Shown here: positions 25,809-35,832 of the stretch, in pieces
Position numbering within the stretch: the stretch's first letter is position 1
Layout: each line of letters opens with the position of its first letter
From: Cardiocondyla obscurior
Lineage: Eukaryota > Arthropoda > Insecta > Hymenoptera > Formicidae
Assembly (NCBI RefSeq): GCF_019399895.1
Contig: NC_091864.1
Span: forward strand, 7,356,001-7,420,000
Direction of reading: 5' to 3'
DNA length: 64,000 nt
The notes under the pieces: model-generated
What the model was told of the DNA's origin: nothing
The model's input: the letters and a program-made list of their open reading frames with translations, nothing else
Databases searched by the model: none
Program-made: the position numbers and the translations under genes

Positions 25809-28681
25809 AATGGAAAAATAGTTGCATCTTTCTCTTTCTCACTTCCTTTTTCTCGTTTCACATTCTCACCTTCAATTACACCTCATCTCCGCTTTTCGGA
25901 GAGGCTACAACTTTTTTTTTTTATCAGAGTTTACTCTTGTGTATTTCCCTTCCTTGATTTTTATTCATTTAAGTTCGACGAGAGTCACCCTGTAAGTACG
26001 TGCACAAAGGTCCGCGGAAGTTACCCTGTGTGCAAGTGCAAATGCCCAAGAGATATAATCTGGGGTACGCTTTTCTTTTTTTTTAACTGCTAAGTATCAT
26101 TCACTGATTAAATATAATTGACTTTACTTAACATGGTGGTGGCAAGGGCCGTAAAATATATCTTTTATGCGTCACGCCTTCGTTATTGAGATGATAACGT
26201 AGGCGCAATGAATTTATTAAGTGGCAGGGCGGAAAAGATACAGTTAATCCAGGCAGATATCAAAATGCCACTTTGAAAAGCATTAGAGAAAATTGGCAAA
26301 TCAAAGATAGACTAAATGACAATTTTCATTTAAAAAGATTGTTCGAGAAATAAAATTGCCTTTTGTTATTTCGAAATGTGTCGCGTAAAGACATTAGATG
26401 AGTATAATTTTTTTTTTTTTTTCTGAAAGATTGCTCTTAAAAGACAATCCGTAAACTTTAAATTTATTGTCTAATTAGAATTTTGTGTTCAATCTCCAAT
26501 AATAAAGATTGAGGAAACATAATTACATAGAATAATCCCTTTGATTAACTTATTTCTTATGGAATTAATACCTAGAACGCTGGGAAGAGATACGTTCGTT
26601 TTAATCTTAATCACATTACTTTCGATGAGGTGTTATTGCAAAATACAATATAATTTGTAGATATACATTTTTGACGAATTATTAGGCGCGTAGGGTAAAA
26701 AATAGCGCGGCGAGAGCATGCCAAAAGTGTTGTAGTGGCTTTTTTTAGTTTCATAATGAAAAAGCTCATTCATTATATACATATGAGGCATGTATATAAT
26801 GCCAATATGCGAAAAAAGTACGATGATGGAGAGAGATTTTATTCGTCGTGGATTTACAACGCGACGACAACTAGTTGAATTTGTAAAGATTTTTGGCGCA
26901 CTACTCTCTCTCTCTTTCTCTCTTTCTCTCTGCTTTCGTACACGCGACAAAATCGAGACAGCTTATTTGCAGCACATACTTGATTATTTTAACCGTGTAT
27001 GTGCGATACAATTACGTCTAATTAGCAGTATCATCATTAAATTTTTTATTATAATTAGTGTTACAAAAGCTTGATTATATTTGGATCGGACTGTAGCAAT
27101 ATATTCACATAACTATCGTCGTGGAAAATAAAAATTTAACGTTTACATTATACAATTGTTCTTCATCGTCATTCATCGATTCGCTATTTATTTGTAGGTT
27201 TTCCTTGTCGATTCACGTAATAAATACAATTATTTCATATAGTTATCATCGGTATCAGCATCATCGACTCTCCCAACCCAGTTCACTCTCGTCCATAATT
27301 ATTATGTACCGTTTCGCGATATTCTAGTCAAAAAGTGTTTTCTCCATTATATCATATTTCCCTATATATAACACGAATCACACGATCTATTAAAAAAAAA
27401 AAAAAAAAAAAAAAAAATAAATAAATAAAAAGATCATTAAACATTTGGCGAAGATTTACATCTTCGCAAAACAAACTAAGCGTCCCTTTTCGCCGCTTTC
27501 TATGCACAATGATATTTTATTCTACCGATTATTGCTTCGATTTAACATCGAATTCTCTCGGTTACTTTGTCGATTGCAAAATATTAAGCACCGTGAGTTT
27601 ATCGCGCAGCACGTTGTACGCGAGATTGCACGAGAAGGGAATAGTAACGTTCATTTCGCTACTACTCGGGTACTAAGGGTATAAGCGATAATCGCGGGAC
27701 CGTAGCGTCCCCGACGCAGAGATCGATCGTTGTGACATTGCACTACTTTATCATCTTTCTTTTTCTGCCTGTCGATTCAATAAAAATTAATCAGCATCCG
27801 CCAATCGTTCTTACGATACTACGAAACTACAAATGTAAAGTATTGTGAATCGCGATATCTACTGGCACTGATAACGATCGAGACGAAAGCACACCGAGCG
27901 GAGATGCGAAGTATCCGAACGAAAGGTACACGCTTACGGAAAAAAAAAATCGGTATCGCGCGATTATCGTGCGGACACTGTCGTTCACACACAGCACTAA
28001 ATTCACAATAATCAATTGTTATGTACAAAAAATTCTATATCCCATCGATCGCACGCTCTTATCCCATTCGCGATACGATCGGTTTCGAGACTCGGCACGT
28101 GACGCGTCATTTCTTCGCACATTCCTCGCACTTCACACACGCTTTATTGCATTGCGCGGTATGCATACGTTGTACGGAGCCACATGAATTAAATATTAAT
28201 AAACATTACCTAATTTATATTTCCTTCGCGACTCCCAGCGACTTAATAAAAACGAAATTCTAAGGATAGCCTCGTCCTGGTGATCACCCGCTACATCCGC
28301 GACGTGAAAATCGAGCGGCCTTCTGATAAGCTCTGTAATAAATTTACTTTTATCTTCTTCCTCTGTTATCGGCGTGCCCCGTACCAGAGCTCCGAATGAG
28401 CGTGGGGGTGGTTGCGTTAAAAAGTTACATGTATAATACATGATTCAGAATCGCGTGTTCCCATATGTGCTTAACAATGGTACGAAAAATATATATATAG
28501 TATATGTCGTTCGCGCGTAAACGATAAACACGCTCGATTGGCTCCTTCGGAAAATGTAACGGGCAATCGGTCACTTAATCCTCCGGAAGTTAAAGGAACA
28601 ATCAGTTTCCGATGTTAGTAAAACTTCGTAATGGTATCACAAGAACGATATTTCTATGCATCGTTTCTCCTTCGCGTCAAT

Positions 28682-28687
28682 TTTATT
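28682..28687 (-). terminator. bsk: Candidate poly(A) signal of JNK
   Basis: First AATAAA on the minus strand downstream of the JNK stop that I found, about 920 bases 3' of the TAG. A loosely T/G-rich stretch follows. Further AATAAA copies lie downstream (one near 28147), so longer 3' UTRs are possible. Transcript ends cannot be read from sequence alone. Confidence 0.3.
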
Positions 28688-28852
28688 GCTATAAAATGCA
28701 CGGCAAACATCGTTTGTAATTATAAAACGACCAGAAATTACGAAATCGCATCTACTTTCGAGTTCGCTGCGAATAAATTTGTACCCGATGGAAAGTCAAG
28801 TAGACAAAACGAGAAATCGAAAATAGAAATATCGTACCGGTGAAATAAGGAC

Positions 28853-29086
28853 TTACAAGATCTCGAAGGAGGTGTTCGCATTGATTAAGGAAATGAATAA
28901 ACTGAGGAGAAGAGAAAAGACGTTCGTGTCCAACAACCTAGGCTGGCAGTAGTTACGGTAGACGACAACGCACGACATGATAGCTTCTCTTCGGTTCAGG
29001 CAGTTCCATCCGCTCTTTCTCTCTCTGATCCTCTCTACCACAAACTTTTCCTCCAAATCTGAAGATGAACTTCTTTCATCTTCCAT
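28853..29086 (-). other. 77-codon open frame in the JNK 3' flank
   Basis: ATG at 29086, TAA at 28853, on the same strand as JNK and about 520 bases after its stop. It starts MEDERSSSSDLEEKF (acidic and serine-rich), is basic in the middle (RIRERKSGW), and ends in a hydrophobic run (NVFSLLLSLFISLINAN) that could be a membrane segment. Not recognised; probably part of the JNK 3' UTR and possibly untranslated. Confidence 0.15.
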
Positions 29087-29608
29087 CCTTATCAAACCCC
29101 ATTGCTCTGGTAAAACGTAAAAAAAAGCGACGAAAATGTCTTGAGGGTGCGATGGCAAAAATGCCGCATGACAGTCGCGAGTCTCACCTCCCGCAGAAGC
29201 GTTTATCTAAGTCACCCAAATCATTTTCAAGAGAGAGAAGATTGAACGGGGGGGGATCGTTAATTGATTATTTTCGAGACTAGATTCGTCACTTGATTAA
29301 ACACGATGATGCCAAAAGATTAGAATTTATCTCCCGCAAAATTCGACACACACGGTGCGCTTCCTTTTTCTCGTCACGTTGTTCCCACTTGCATTTCTTG
29401 CTTTGTCAAAAGAGAAGGAGATAGGTTTGTGGACGTTAATTTATCTTCTTTCTTTTCTTCGTTCTTTCCACCTTTTTTCTTTTTTCAATTTCCCCTCCGT
29501 TTCCCGTTACGACGTTCCGACAATATCCAGGCGATAGGTCAAACTATCCGGATACTTTCTTGACGAGAAGGGGACTTATGGACGAGCTGCGCTCCGCTGG
29601 CGCGGTAT
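29087..29608 (-). other. bsk: Proximal JNK 3' UTR
   Basis: Follows the JNK stop. A donor-like GAG before GTGAGA occurs at about 29185; no paired acceptor is convincing. No poly(A) signal lies in this part. Confidence 0.5.
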
Positions 29609-29761
29609 CTACCGGCTCCCGGCACTCTCTGATGACTGAGGGACTGCCGCGGGATTGTGGCTTGTCTCGTATTCCATCACCTCTTGGTAGATCAGCTCCT
29701 TCCACTGATCCACCGTGTGTTCTCTTTCGTCCACGCTGTGGTCGTACGGGCCAGGTGCAGG
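29609..29761 (-). CDS. bsk: JNK exon 9 (C-terminal tail and stop)
   Basis: Acceptor after an A-rich tract on the plus strand (ttttttttag on the minus). It encodes PAPGPYDHSVDEREHTVDQW, KELIYQEVMEYETSHN and the short tail AAVPQSSESAGSR, then TAG at 29611-29609. The DEREHT..QWKELIY segment is the family's conserved C-terminal extension that packs back on the N-lobe; the tail after it is short, as in insect JNKs. Confidence 0.97.
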   Translation of the reverse strand, partial: PAPGPYDHSVDEREHTVDQWKELIYQEVMEYETSHNPAAVPQSSESAGSR

Positions 29762-32700
29762 CTAAAAAAAAACAAGCACAAATTAGAATTTATCATTAAT
29801 TATAAAGCAAAATCATTTATCGTAAAGAAAAGAGAATTTATTTTCAATAAAAAAATTTCTTTTATTCTTTTTTTATCACGTTGAAAAATAATTGTTTCTT
29901 AACGTGTCACGCATTTGTTCGAATTGCGTTCGAATGTTTTAAACAATTTTTTTAAAGGTGCAGGGTTTCAATGTAGCGCCTGAAATTAAATCAGTGAGAT
30001 TACGGATGTCGTGGCTTTCGTAGGAGATAGTACAATTCGAAGCGAGCATCCGTTTGCGCGATCAATCGATAGGGCCTACTTACAGCATTGACTTCCCCTT
30101 CGTCGTACCAGACGTTTATGTAATTGTGCAGCAACGCCTCGTCCACGGAAATGCGTCGCTCCGGGTCGATCACGAGCATGCGCGACAATAGATCCCTAGC
30201 TTGGCTCGCTAAAAGAGGAAGTAAAAACTGTTAAAAGGAAGAGCCAAGGGGGGAGGGAAGGCGAGGCGATGAGGAGAATGCGGATAATCTCGTCGTCCGC
30301 GCGTCCCGCGATCAATCTCGCGACGCCGGGCGTCGACTCGCTGACCTACTCACCTTTTAATCTATTGTGCTCCGAAGAGTCCGAGGGGAATAGGACATCC
30401 GGAAATAGCCTCTCGAAGGGATAGCCTGGATATCGCGGCCTGTTCTCCACGTAATTTCTAACAGTCGGCTGCAATCGTTGCATGAATTCCTGCGCCGGTG
30501 TGCCAAGTTGTTCTGTAGATAAAACGTAGCGGAAAGTTCTTCGAGATAATCACGATGCTCACGTTTAGTAACAAAGCATCGAGTAATCCTTCGGTATTGC
30601 GACCTTTACGAAAATTATTGAATCTTACGAGATAAAAAAATATCAACTAATTAATTGAAATAAATGCAATTATCCTTTATCGTTGCTGTTTGCAATTAGT
30701 GCAGATGCGAGAGTTGCAGCAAGCTGCAGATTAATCCTAATAAAATCGTTATTTTTTATTTGCACGTATATTATATTACGTTGCCAAGTAGTTGTCGATT
30801 ATTATAATTATTAATGGAAAATGCAATCTTACCGATTATTTTGTTCCACTGGTCGATGTGATCCGTGCCGGGAAATAATACACCGCCACGTATCATCTCG
30901 CCCATGATACATCCCACCGACCAAATGTCCACGTTCTCTTTATACCCCATGCCCAAGATCACCTGGTGGAAAAAGCACGAGTGCGTCGAATGAAAGGGGT
31001 TTAGGGGAAAACTCGACAGAAGGGTTTAACTCACCTCCGGCGCCCGATAATATCGAGTAACGACATAGGGCGTCATCATAAATGTGGTACCCGCGGTCCT
31101 CGCCAAACCGAAGTCGAGAATCTTCAACGTGCAGTCGGATTTCACGACGATGTTGCTTGGCTTTAAATCCTACGTAAAAGGAAGAACTTTAACTAATTAT
31201 TTCGCAGCTTGAGAATCGTCAGAGAAGCGATAAAAAAAAAAACGTTCGCGACAAACCCCCGAATCGGCCGCGAGAGTGTTTCGAGCGATTTGCATAACAG
31301 TCGCGAGGTAGCACCGTTCCCGGTTGTACGAATTTTAATTTCTCCGTTACTATTTCGGCGCAATTGTTGTATCGCGCTCTCATTTTTAATGAGCGCGATT
31401 CCCGGTTTAGCTATTCCATTATAACGCGCGGTGTGCGGAAAATTAATCGGCACGACGGCAGTTTATTTCTTTCGCGGAGCAACGGTAACCGCCGCAGCTA
31501 CGGCGATATGCAGAAATTGTTCTCGCTAATGAATCTCGTTACGGTAGATTAAATGGCTTCGCCGGTTATGCAATTTTCATTGCGGCGCAAAGCGCGAGTG
31601 TCGACCCACCCTGTGGATAATGCCAGCGGAGTGCAAGTGCTTGATACCGCACAGCATCTGGTAGAGAAGGTACGACATGCGCTCGTGATCCAGATCCATC
31701 TGAATCACCTGACATAGGTTCGCGTCCATCAGCTCCATCACCAGATAGACGTCTTGAAACTCGTCCAGCGACCGTTGCGGCGTGAACGCGTTCAACAGAC
31801 CGATTATCTACGAGATGATAAAGTAACGAACAATTAACGAAAGACTTTTTATTCTCGAACATCCTCAATAATTGCCGAATCGAATTTATCTTTCCAGTTA
31901 GCTCCTTTCTCTCATATAATTTATCTTCGTCTTATGCTTACTTAAAGACAGCACTTACGTTTTTATGATTCACCAGCTTCATGAGTTTGAACTCTCTATA
32001 GGCCCTCTTTGCGTGCGTCACGTTTTGAAAAGGTCTAGATAGCTTCTTGATCGCCACATTTTGTGCGGTGACGGTATCGTACGCCGCGCTGCAACAGACA
32101 TAAAAAAGGATTTCAAGCTCGTTCGATCGTGTATGCTTAACCGCGTAATATTAAATTAAATATATCAAGTACAAAAGAAAAATATCAAAAATGCGTGTTT
32201 AAATTAATTTAATTTTTAATAGTAAAAATCTTTAAGTGCTTAGGTCACGTCCGTATAACGTCCGCAATTTAACAAGATGTCAAATTCAACTGAAACAATG
32301 AAAAGAAAAAAAAAAAAACTAATTTACTACTGTTTTAATAAAGACAACACGTTTTATCAAACAAAGTTTTCGTTAATTAAATTAATGCAAAAAAAAAATA
32401 AATTTAGAGAAATTCAATTTAATATAATTTAAAACAATTTACAAAAACCGGCTAATGAAGTACAACTGCAGAAATGCGGAAGCGTAAAGGTCAAAAGATA
32501 TGTATTGTACGTATCAATTTATCGGCAAATTTAATGCACTTGGACGTGGTGTAAGCGCTCCTTGACGTATAAATAAAATTATATATTAAAGTTAGTGAAA
32601 ATGACAGAGAAGTAGATGTACTTGCAGCGTATGATCCATCATACAGGCCGTAAATTTTACTCACCAGACGATACCCTGAGCGCCGACGCCACGCGGTACG

Positions 32701-35582
32701 ACGTCGACGTATCTCTCGGGTATGCAAAGCTCGGTGTCGCCGAAAACGTGACGACGATAGCCGCTCCGAACGTTGCTCGATTCCGTTGCGTTCGTCGCCA
32801 TCGCATTACCTCTTTTATTTTTTTTTCTTTTTTTTGTCTTTCAATTCTTTCTTTAGTTCTCTCTCTCAGACTTGTGGCTTCAGTTCTCGCGCCTTAACTT
32901 AGGTAGGGTATATCACGCCTCTAGCTACCAAACCAACGACACAAGAACTACAGGAAACGAAAACGATCAAGCCGATCGCGGCGACGGAGAAAATTTATCG
33001 TCGCCACGCAGATTACGAGTCTAAGGTAATATCACGATTTATTAAGCAAAAAAAAAAAAAAGAAATATAATTCCATCCATTATATAAATGTTTTCAATTT
33101 ACATTGAAAACATTGTATTATCAACTTCTGCTTCAAAGATATTTTTATCGAGTAATAAAAAGCTCATTTATTCCATTAAATTCATTATTCGCGAAATAAA
33201 CCGTCCGGGAACGTAAATTAAAATACATCTGCGGTGGCAGATGACAAACTTAATTATTTATCGCGAAAATAAAGTACCTTGTTGAAAGATACTAAATTAT
33301 ATTTCGCGTCTCGTTCGTTGTAAAACGCGTGGCATTTCGCAAAATGTAATTTTTCTCCGTCAACCGCCGCAACAATTTCACCGACAGCAATCTCGAAGGA
33401 CAAACGAGCGTAATGTACGTAATTTTGAACGAGCACGAATTAGGCCCGTCGCTCTACCTGGCAAAAGATCTTTTTTCCCATCTGTTTCTCTCTCGATTCT
33501 CCTTTGAGAACGGTGTCGCGTGATTTCATGCTTGATTGTCGGAACCATCCGTACAACCTAATACACTTTTCTTCAGCGTGCAAATTACTCTTGCATAATT
33601 ATCTGGTAAGACATATCTCGCGGCAATGCTGCGAATATAATTAATTGTGCCAAAGTTGTTGGATAGATCCAAAAATCATGCAGAGACAAGCAAATCGGCA
33701 AAATAAAAAAGTAGAAAAATTAAAATCACTAATAATATTGCTAAAACATAACTGAAAAATTAAATAATTGTTTAAAGAATAATTTTTTATTAAGCTTCAT
33801 AAAAAAAAATAAAATTAATAAATAAATAAGAAAAAAAATAATCTCCGGTATTTCTGAAAGCAAGAATTAACGTGCAGGTCACAGACTCCACCGAGGATAA
33901 TATCCGGCCGTCGTTAGCCGATTTCCTATCGCATCTTAACCTACCTTCCATGCACACGAAATCAACCGTCCTTTTCGAGAGCAGCTCGCTCCTCGCAGGG
34001 CGAGACAAAACGAAAAGGCGCCTCGCATATTTCCCGTAATGGACCGCGCTACGGCAGAATTTTTATCGAAAACCGATATCCGCATTCTCTTGGACCGTTC
34101 GTTCGACTTACCTGCATGCCACGGCCATTGCATGCTGTTCGAGATTGCGCTTTCTCGAATAATGCAGTATTTCAGTTCCTATCGGACGTTAAAGAGGAGA
34201 CACGCGCGAGGCACCGAGAATGACTATCCGGAAAACGATCATCGTGATGGATATTCGCTTAACATACGATCGATAATGTTCACTGTAATTTCAACAATCG
34301 TTCAAGTACAAGTTTGAAAACGTAAATTGGCTATCGGGTTAATGCTAGACCGTTCCGTAGAGATAAAATGGAAAAAACGGAAATAACGTTTATTTGCGAA
34401 ATTATTAGATAAGCTACAATAGTTAGAAAGAATAATAACCCGCTATTAAACGGTATAATAATCTATCATTAAATTTAGCTATTTCCAAAACTATTCAAAA
34501 CTCGAGTAAACCAATGTATTAGAGTTACATTTAAATCCAATGCTTCAAAACTTGATTCGCAATATTAAAAGAGAAAATAAAAGATAAAAAAAATTAACAA
34601 GATATTATAAATTAATAGTAAATTTTGATTTCAAGTCCTTTACAGTTTCCAAGTCAATTACAGTCTTTCCTTTCATTTTTGTATCAATTCTTTCCTACCA
34701 TCTATTCTAGTTACGATCGTATTTACCCTCCATCGATTGTTGCAACGTCTAAATATCGTTCTAAATATCCTCGAGGTATACAGGAAAGAACGCTCGGATA
34801 TTCGTTCAAAGATCAGGTATCGACTTGGATGAGAAACGCTCGTGAAACTGTCGTCTGGGACGATTTTTCCGACATCACGCCGCTGGCTTACAAGGAAAGG
34901 GCGTTCTGTCTCTCGTCGTCGCGTTGCCCCCAGTCGCCCGAAAACACCCCGCGTGCTCTCGCGGAAATCCCGACATTCCCCTTCGTTCCGAATCGAATTG
35001 CCCGATTTACTTTGTCTCCCCCTTGTTTCTCTGCACGTCGCACGACGTCTCCTGTTCCGTCGGCGTCGATCTCGCCCGGTCCCCAAGCGCGAATAAAAGA
35101 AATTGCAGCTGACCCCCTTCCACCCACCAAGATATACGCCGACGTAACGATACAACATGCGCTCGGCTTCGAATCCACTTGGAAACTTTTATCTCTGACG
35201 GATGTCGGTATTATTATCAGCTGCATACGTACATCGAGCGGGGGTTATTTTATTTAGGAAACAGGTAACACCGAGAGATATATTAAAGCGAAACGTAACG
35301 TTCGCTAGAGCAGCTTGGAATTTTCAAGCAAGATTTACCGGCTCGGCGACTCGCACGTGTCTCTTCCTGTCTCTAATGGTTGTAAAAAAAAGAGAAAAAA
35401 AACCTAACTGTAAAATTGGCAACGGCTTACTGGAGTACTCACCAGACTATTCCCTGCGCGCCCGATCCGATAGGCTTGAGATTTTGGTAGCGCTTCAGGA
35501 TGGTGAACTTGGTGTCCCCGACTTCGACCGTGTAAAACATGGCGGACAGCCGGGTTGTCATGTCAGGCCCCAGGTAAGGCAT
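29609..35582 (-). CDS. bsk: c-Jun N-terminal kinase (JNK, basket orthologue), main form, 8 coding exons
   Basis: Serine/threonine MAP kinase of the stress-activated JNK pathway, acting in cytoplasm and nucleus on AP-1 type substrates after dual phosphorylation by MKK4/MKK7-type kinases (family knowledge). Coding exons on the minus strand: 35582-35443, 32088-31959, 31807-31610, 31169-31035, 30962-30833, 30512-30354, 30208-30084, 29761-29609. All introns are GT-AG and phases agree, giving 389 residues (fly bsk is slightly shorter). Visible elements: glycine loop GSGAQGIV (39-46), catalytic lysine in VAIKK (K61), HRDLKPSN (D157), DFG (175-177), activation loop TPY (T189, Y191), APE, and the CMGC-type C-lobe with FPGTDHIDQW. 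The start is the first ATG after the upstream acceptor; a second in-frame ATG follows seven codons later (MTTRLSAMF), so the first few residues are uncertain. The C-terminus ends in SAGSR. An alternative first exon exists at 32665-32801. Confidence 0.97.
30084..30208 (-). CDS. bsk: JNK exon 8 (C-lobe end)
   Basis: Acceptor cttttag, donor GTAAGT. It encodes ASQARDLLSRMLVIDPERRI and SVDEALLHNYINVWYDEGEV, the conserved last helices of the kinase fold, then NA in phase 0. Confidence 0.98.
30354..30512 (-). CDS. bsk: JNK exon 7 (C-lobe)
   Basis: Acceptor tctacag, donor GTGAGT. It encodes the stretch from EQLGTPAQEFMQRLQPTVRN through YVENRPRYPGYPFERLFPDV to SSEHNRLK, the MAPK insert and following helices. 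Confidence 0.98.
30833..30962 (-). CDS. bsk: JNK exon 6 (C-lobe, CMGC insert region)
   Basis: Acceptor ccaccag after a 72-base intron; donor GTAAGA. It encodes VILGMGYKENVDIWSVGCIM, GEMIRGGVLFPG and TDHIDQWNKII, ending in phase 1. In vertebrate JNKs this part of the kinase is made from mutually exclusive exons; no second copy is seen in the neighbouring introns here. Confidence 0.98.
31035..31169 (-). CDS. bsk: JNK exon 5 (HRD aspartate, DFG, TPY activation loop)
   Basis: Acceptor acgtag, donor GTGAGT. Forty-five codons: DLKPSNIVVKSD, KILDFGLARTAG, TTFMMTPYVVTRYYRAPE. It contains the catalytic aspartate, the Mg-binding DFG and the TPY dual-phosphorylation site that distinguishes JNK (TPY) from p38 (TGY) and ERK (TEY). 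Confidence 0.98.
31610..31807 (-). CDS. bsk: JNK exon 4 (hinge to catalytic loop)
   Basis: Acceptor ctcgtag, donor GTGGGT. Sixty-six codons from IIGLLNAFTPQRSLDEFQDV through the hinge MELMDANLCQ to HSAGIIHR. The HRD motif is split exactly between R (this exon) and D (next exon), phase 0. Confidence 0.98.
31959..32088 (-). CDS. bsk: JNK exon 3 (N-lobe, catalytic lysine)
   Basis: Acceptor ttgcag and donor GTAAGT bound 130 bases that begin with the last base of the shared Cys codon and encode AAYDTVTAQNVAIKKLSRPF through REFKLMKLVNHKN. It carries the ATP-anchoring lysine of VAIKK and the start of the alphaC helix. Both first exons (35443 and 32665) end in the phase this exon needs. Confidence 0.98.
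32665..32801 (-). CDS. bsk: JNK alternative first coding exon 1b, encodes a second glycine-rich loop
   Basis: Inside intron 1 an open exon begins ATG at 32801 (context gcgATGG) and encodes 45 residues: MATNATESSN at the start, then FGDTELCIPERY and GVGAQGIV at the end. It stops with TG at 32665 before donor GTGAGTA, the same phase and donor as exon 1a, so it joins exon 3 through the same Cys codon and gives a 388-residue kinase. Its last 26 residues align without gaps to exon 1a from GDT onward; over GAQGIV the two exons differ only at three synonymous third positions. The P-loop GxGxxGxV is intact. A plausible acceptor (gtttcctgtag) ends at 32948, so it may be spliced to a shared leader or have its own promoter. 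An out-of-frame ATG sits five bases upstream. Confidence 0.85.
33087..33114. repeat. Perfect 12-bp inverted repeat, 4-base loop, in JNK intron 1
   Basis: Arms 33087-33098 (AATGTTTTCAAT) and 33103-33114 are perfectly complementary, with loop TTAC. It lies about 140 bases upstream of the likely exon 1b acceptor, between the two alternative first exons. As RNA it would form a stable hairpin. Confidence 0.6.
33115..35442 (-). other. JNK intron 1, portion between exons 1a and 1b
   Basis: Non-coding as far as can be judged. The 34.6-35.25 kb part is CpG-rich and open in several frames on both strands (up to 210 codons on the plus strand, 161 on the minus), but none is recognisable and the overlap on both strands points to lack of stops rather than coding. 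AT-rich low-complexity sequence fills 33.7-34.6 kb. Confidence 0.6.
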
Positions 35583-35832
35583 GCGCCTCGGTGTTCGTCT
35601 CTCCTGCTGCTGCTGTTGCACCTGAGCCGCCGCTTGCGCCTGCACGCCGTCCACCCCGCTGGAGCACTCCTGGTGCACTCGACGGGGACTTACGCTCTTA
35701 GCCACTTTGGACGCGAGATTTTCAATGTACCCACGGAATTAGCAGTGGCTACAGTCGAATCAGACCGCTCCAAGAGCAGATCGCGCTTCAGCACGCTGCT
35801 GTCCGATGAATTCCTGCGTACTCCAGAATTGT
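35443..35832 (-). CDS. bsk: JNK exon 1a: leader plus N-terminal coding part (coding 35582-35443)
   Basis: A strong acceptor (T-rich tract, then ttgcag) ends at 35833, so the exon starts at 35832. The first ATG of the exon is at 35582 and opens MPYLGPDMTTRLSAMF, running into the N-lobe strand with RYQNLKPIGSGAQGIV. The exon ends with TG at 35443 before the donor GTGAGTA, leaving a phase-2 Cys codon completed by exon 3. The 250-base leader part holds a CAG-rich stretch in frame with the ATG (encoding QVQQQQQ), but a TAA in that frame and the absence of an earlier ATG argue against AUG-initiated extension. A second donor, GTAAGT at 35693, lies inside the leader. Confidence 0.93.

Larger units (their letters stand above)
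22300..27420. repeat. Microsatellite and low-complexity belt between JNK and the 20-kb locus
   Basis: Dense simple repeats: AAT-type repeats at 22378-22445, GTC/GTG runs near 22490-22590, (TC)12 at 23534-23557, (TA)n then (TG)13 at 24004-24044, T27 at 24959-24985, TG/CT compound at 25197-25240, (CT)8 at 25438-25453, CT-rich at 26902-26932, A26 at 27392-27417. The plus strand is markedly pyrimidine-rich. Part of it may be JNK 3' UTR. Confidence 0.85.

Noticed and set aside
34625..35257. 210-codon plus-strand frame and 161-codon minus-strand frame in JNK intron 1
   Set aside because: Both strands open over the same CpG-rich DNA, no family recognised, inside an intron.
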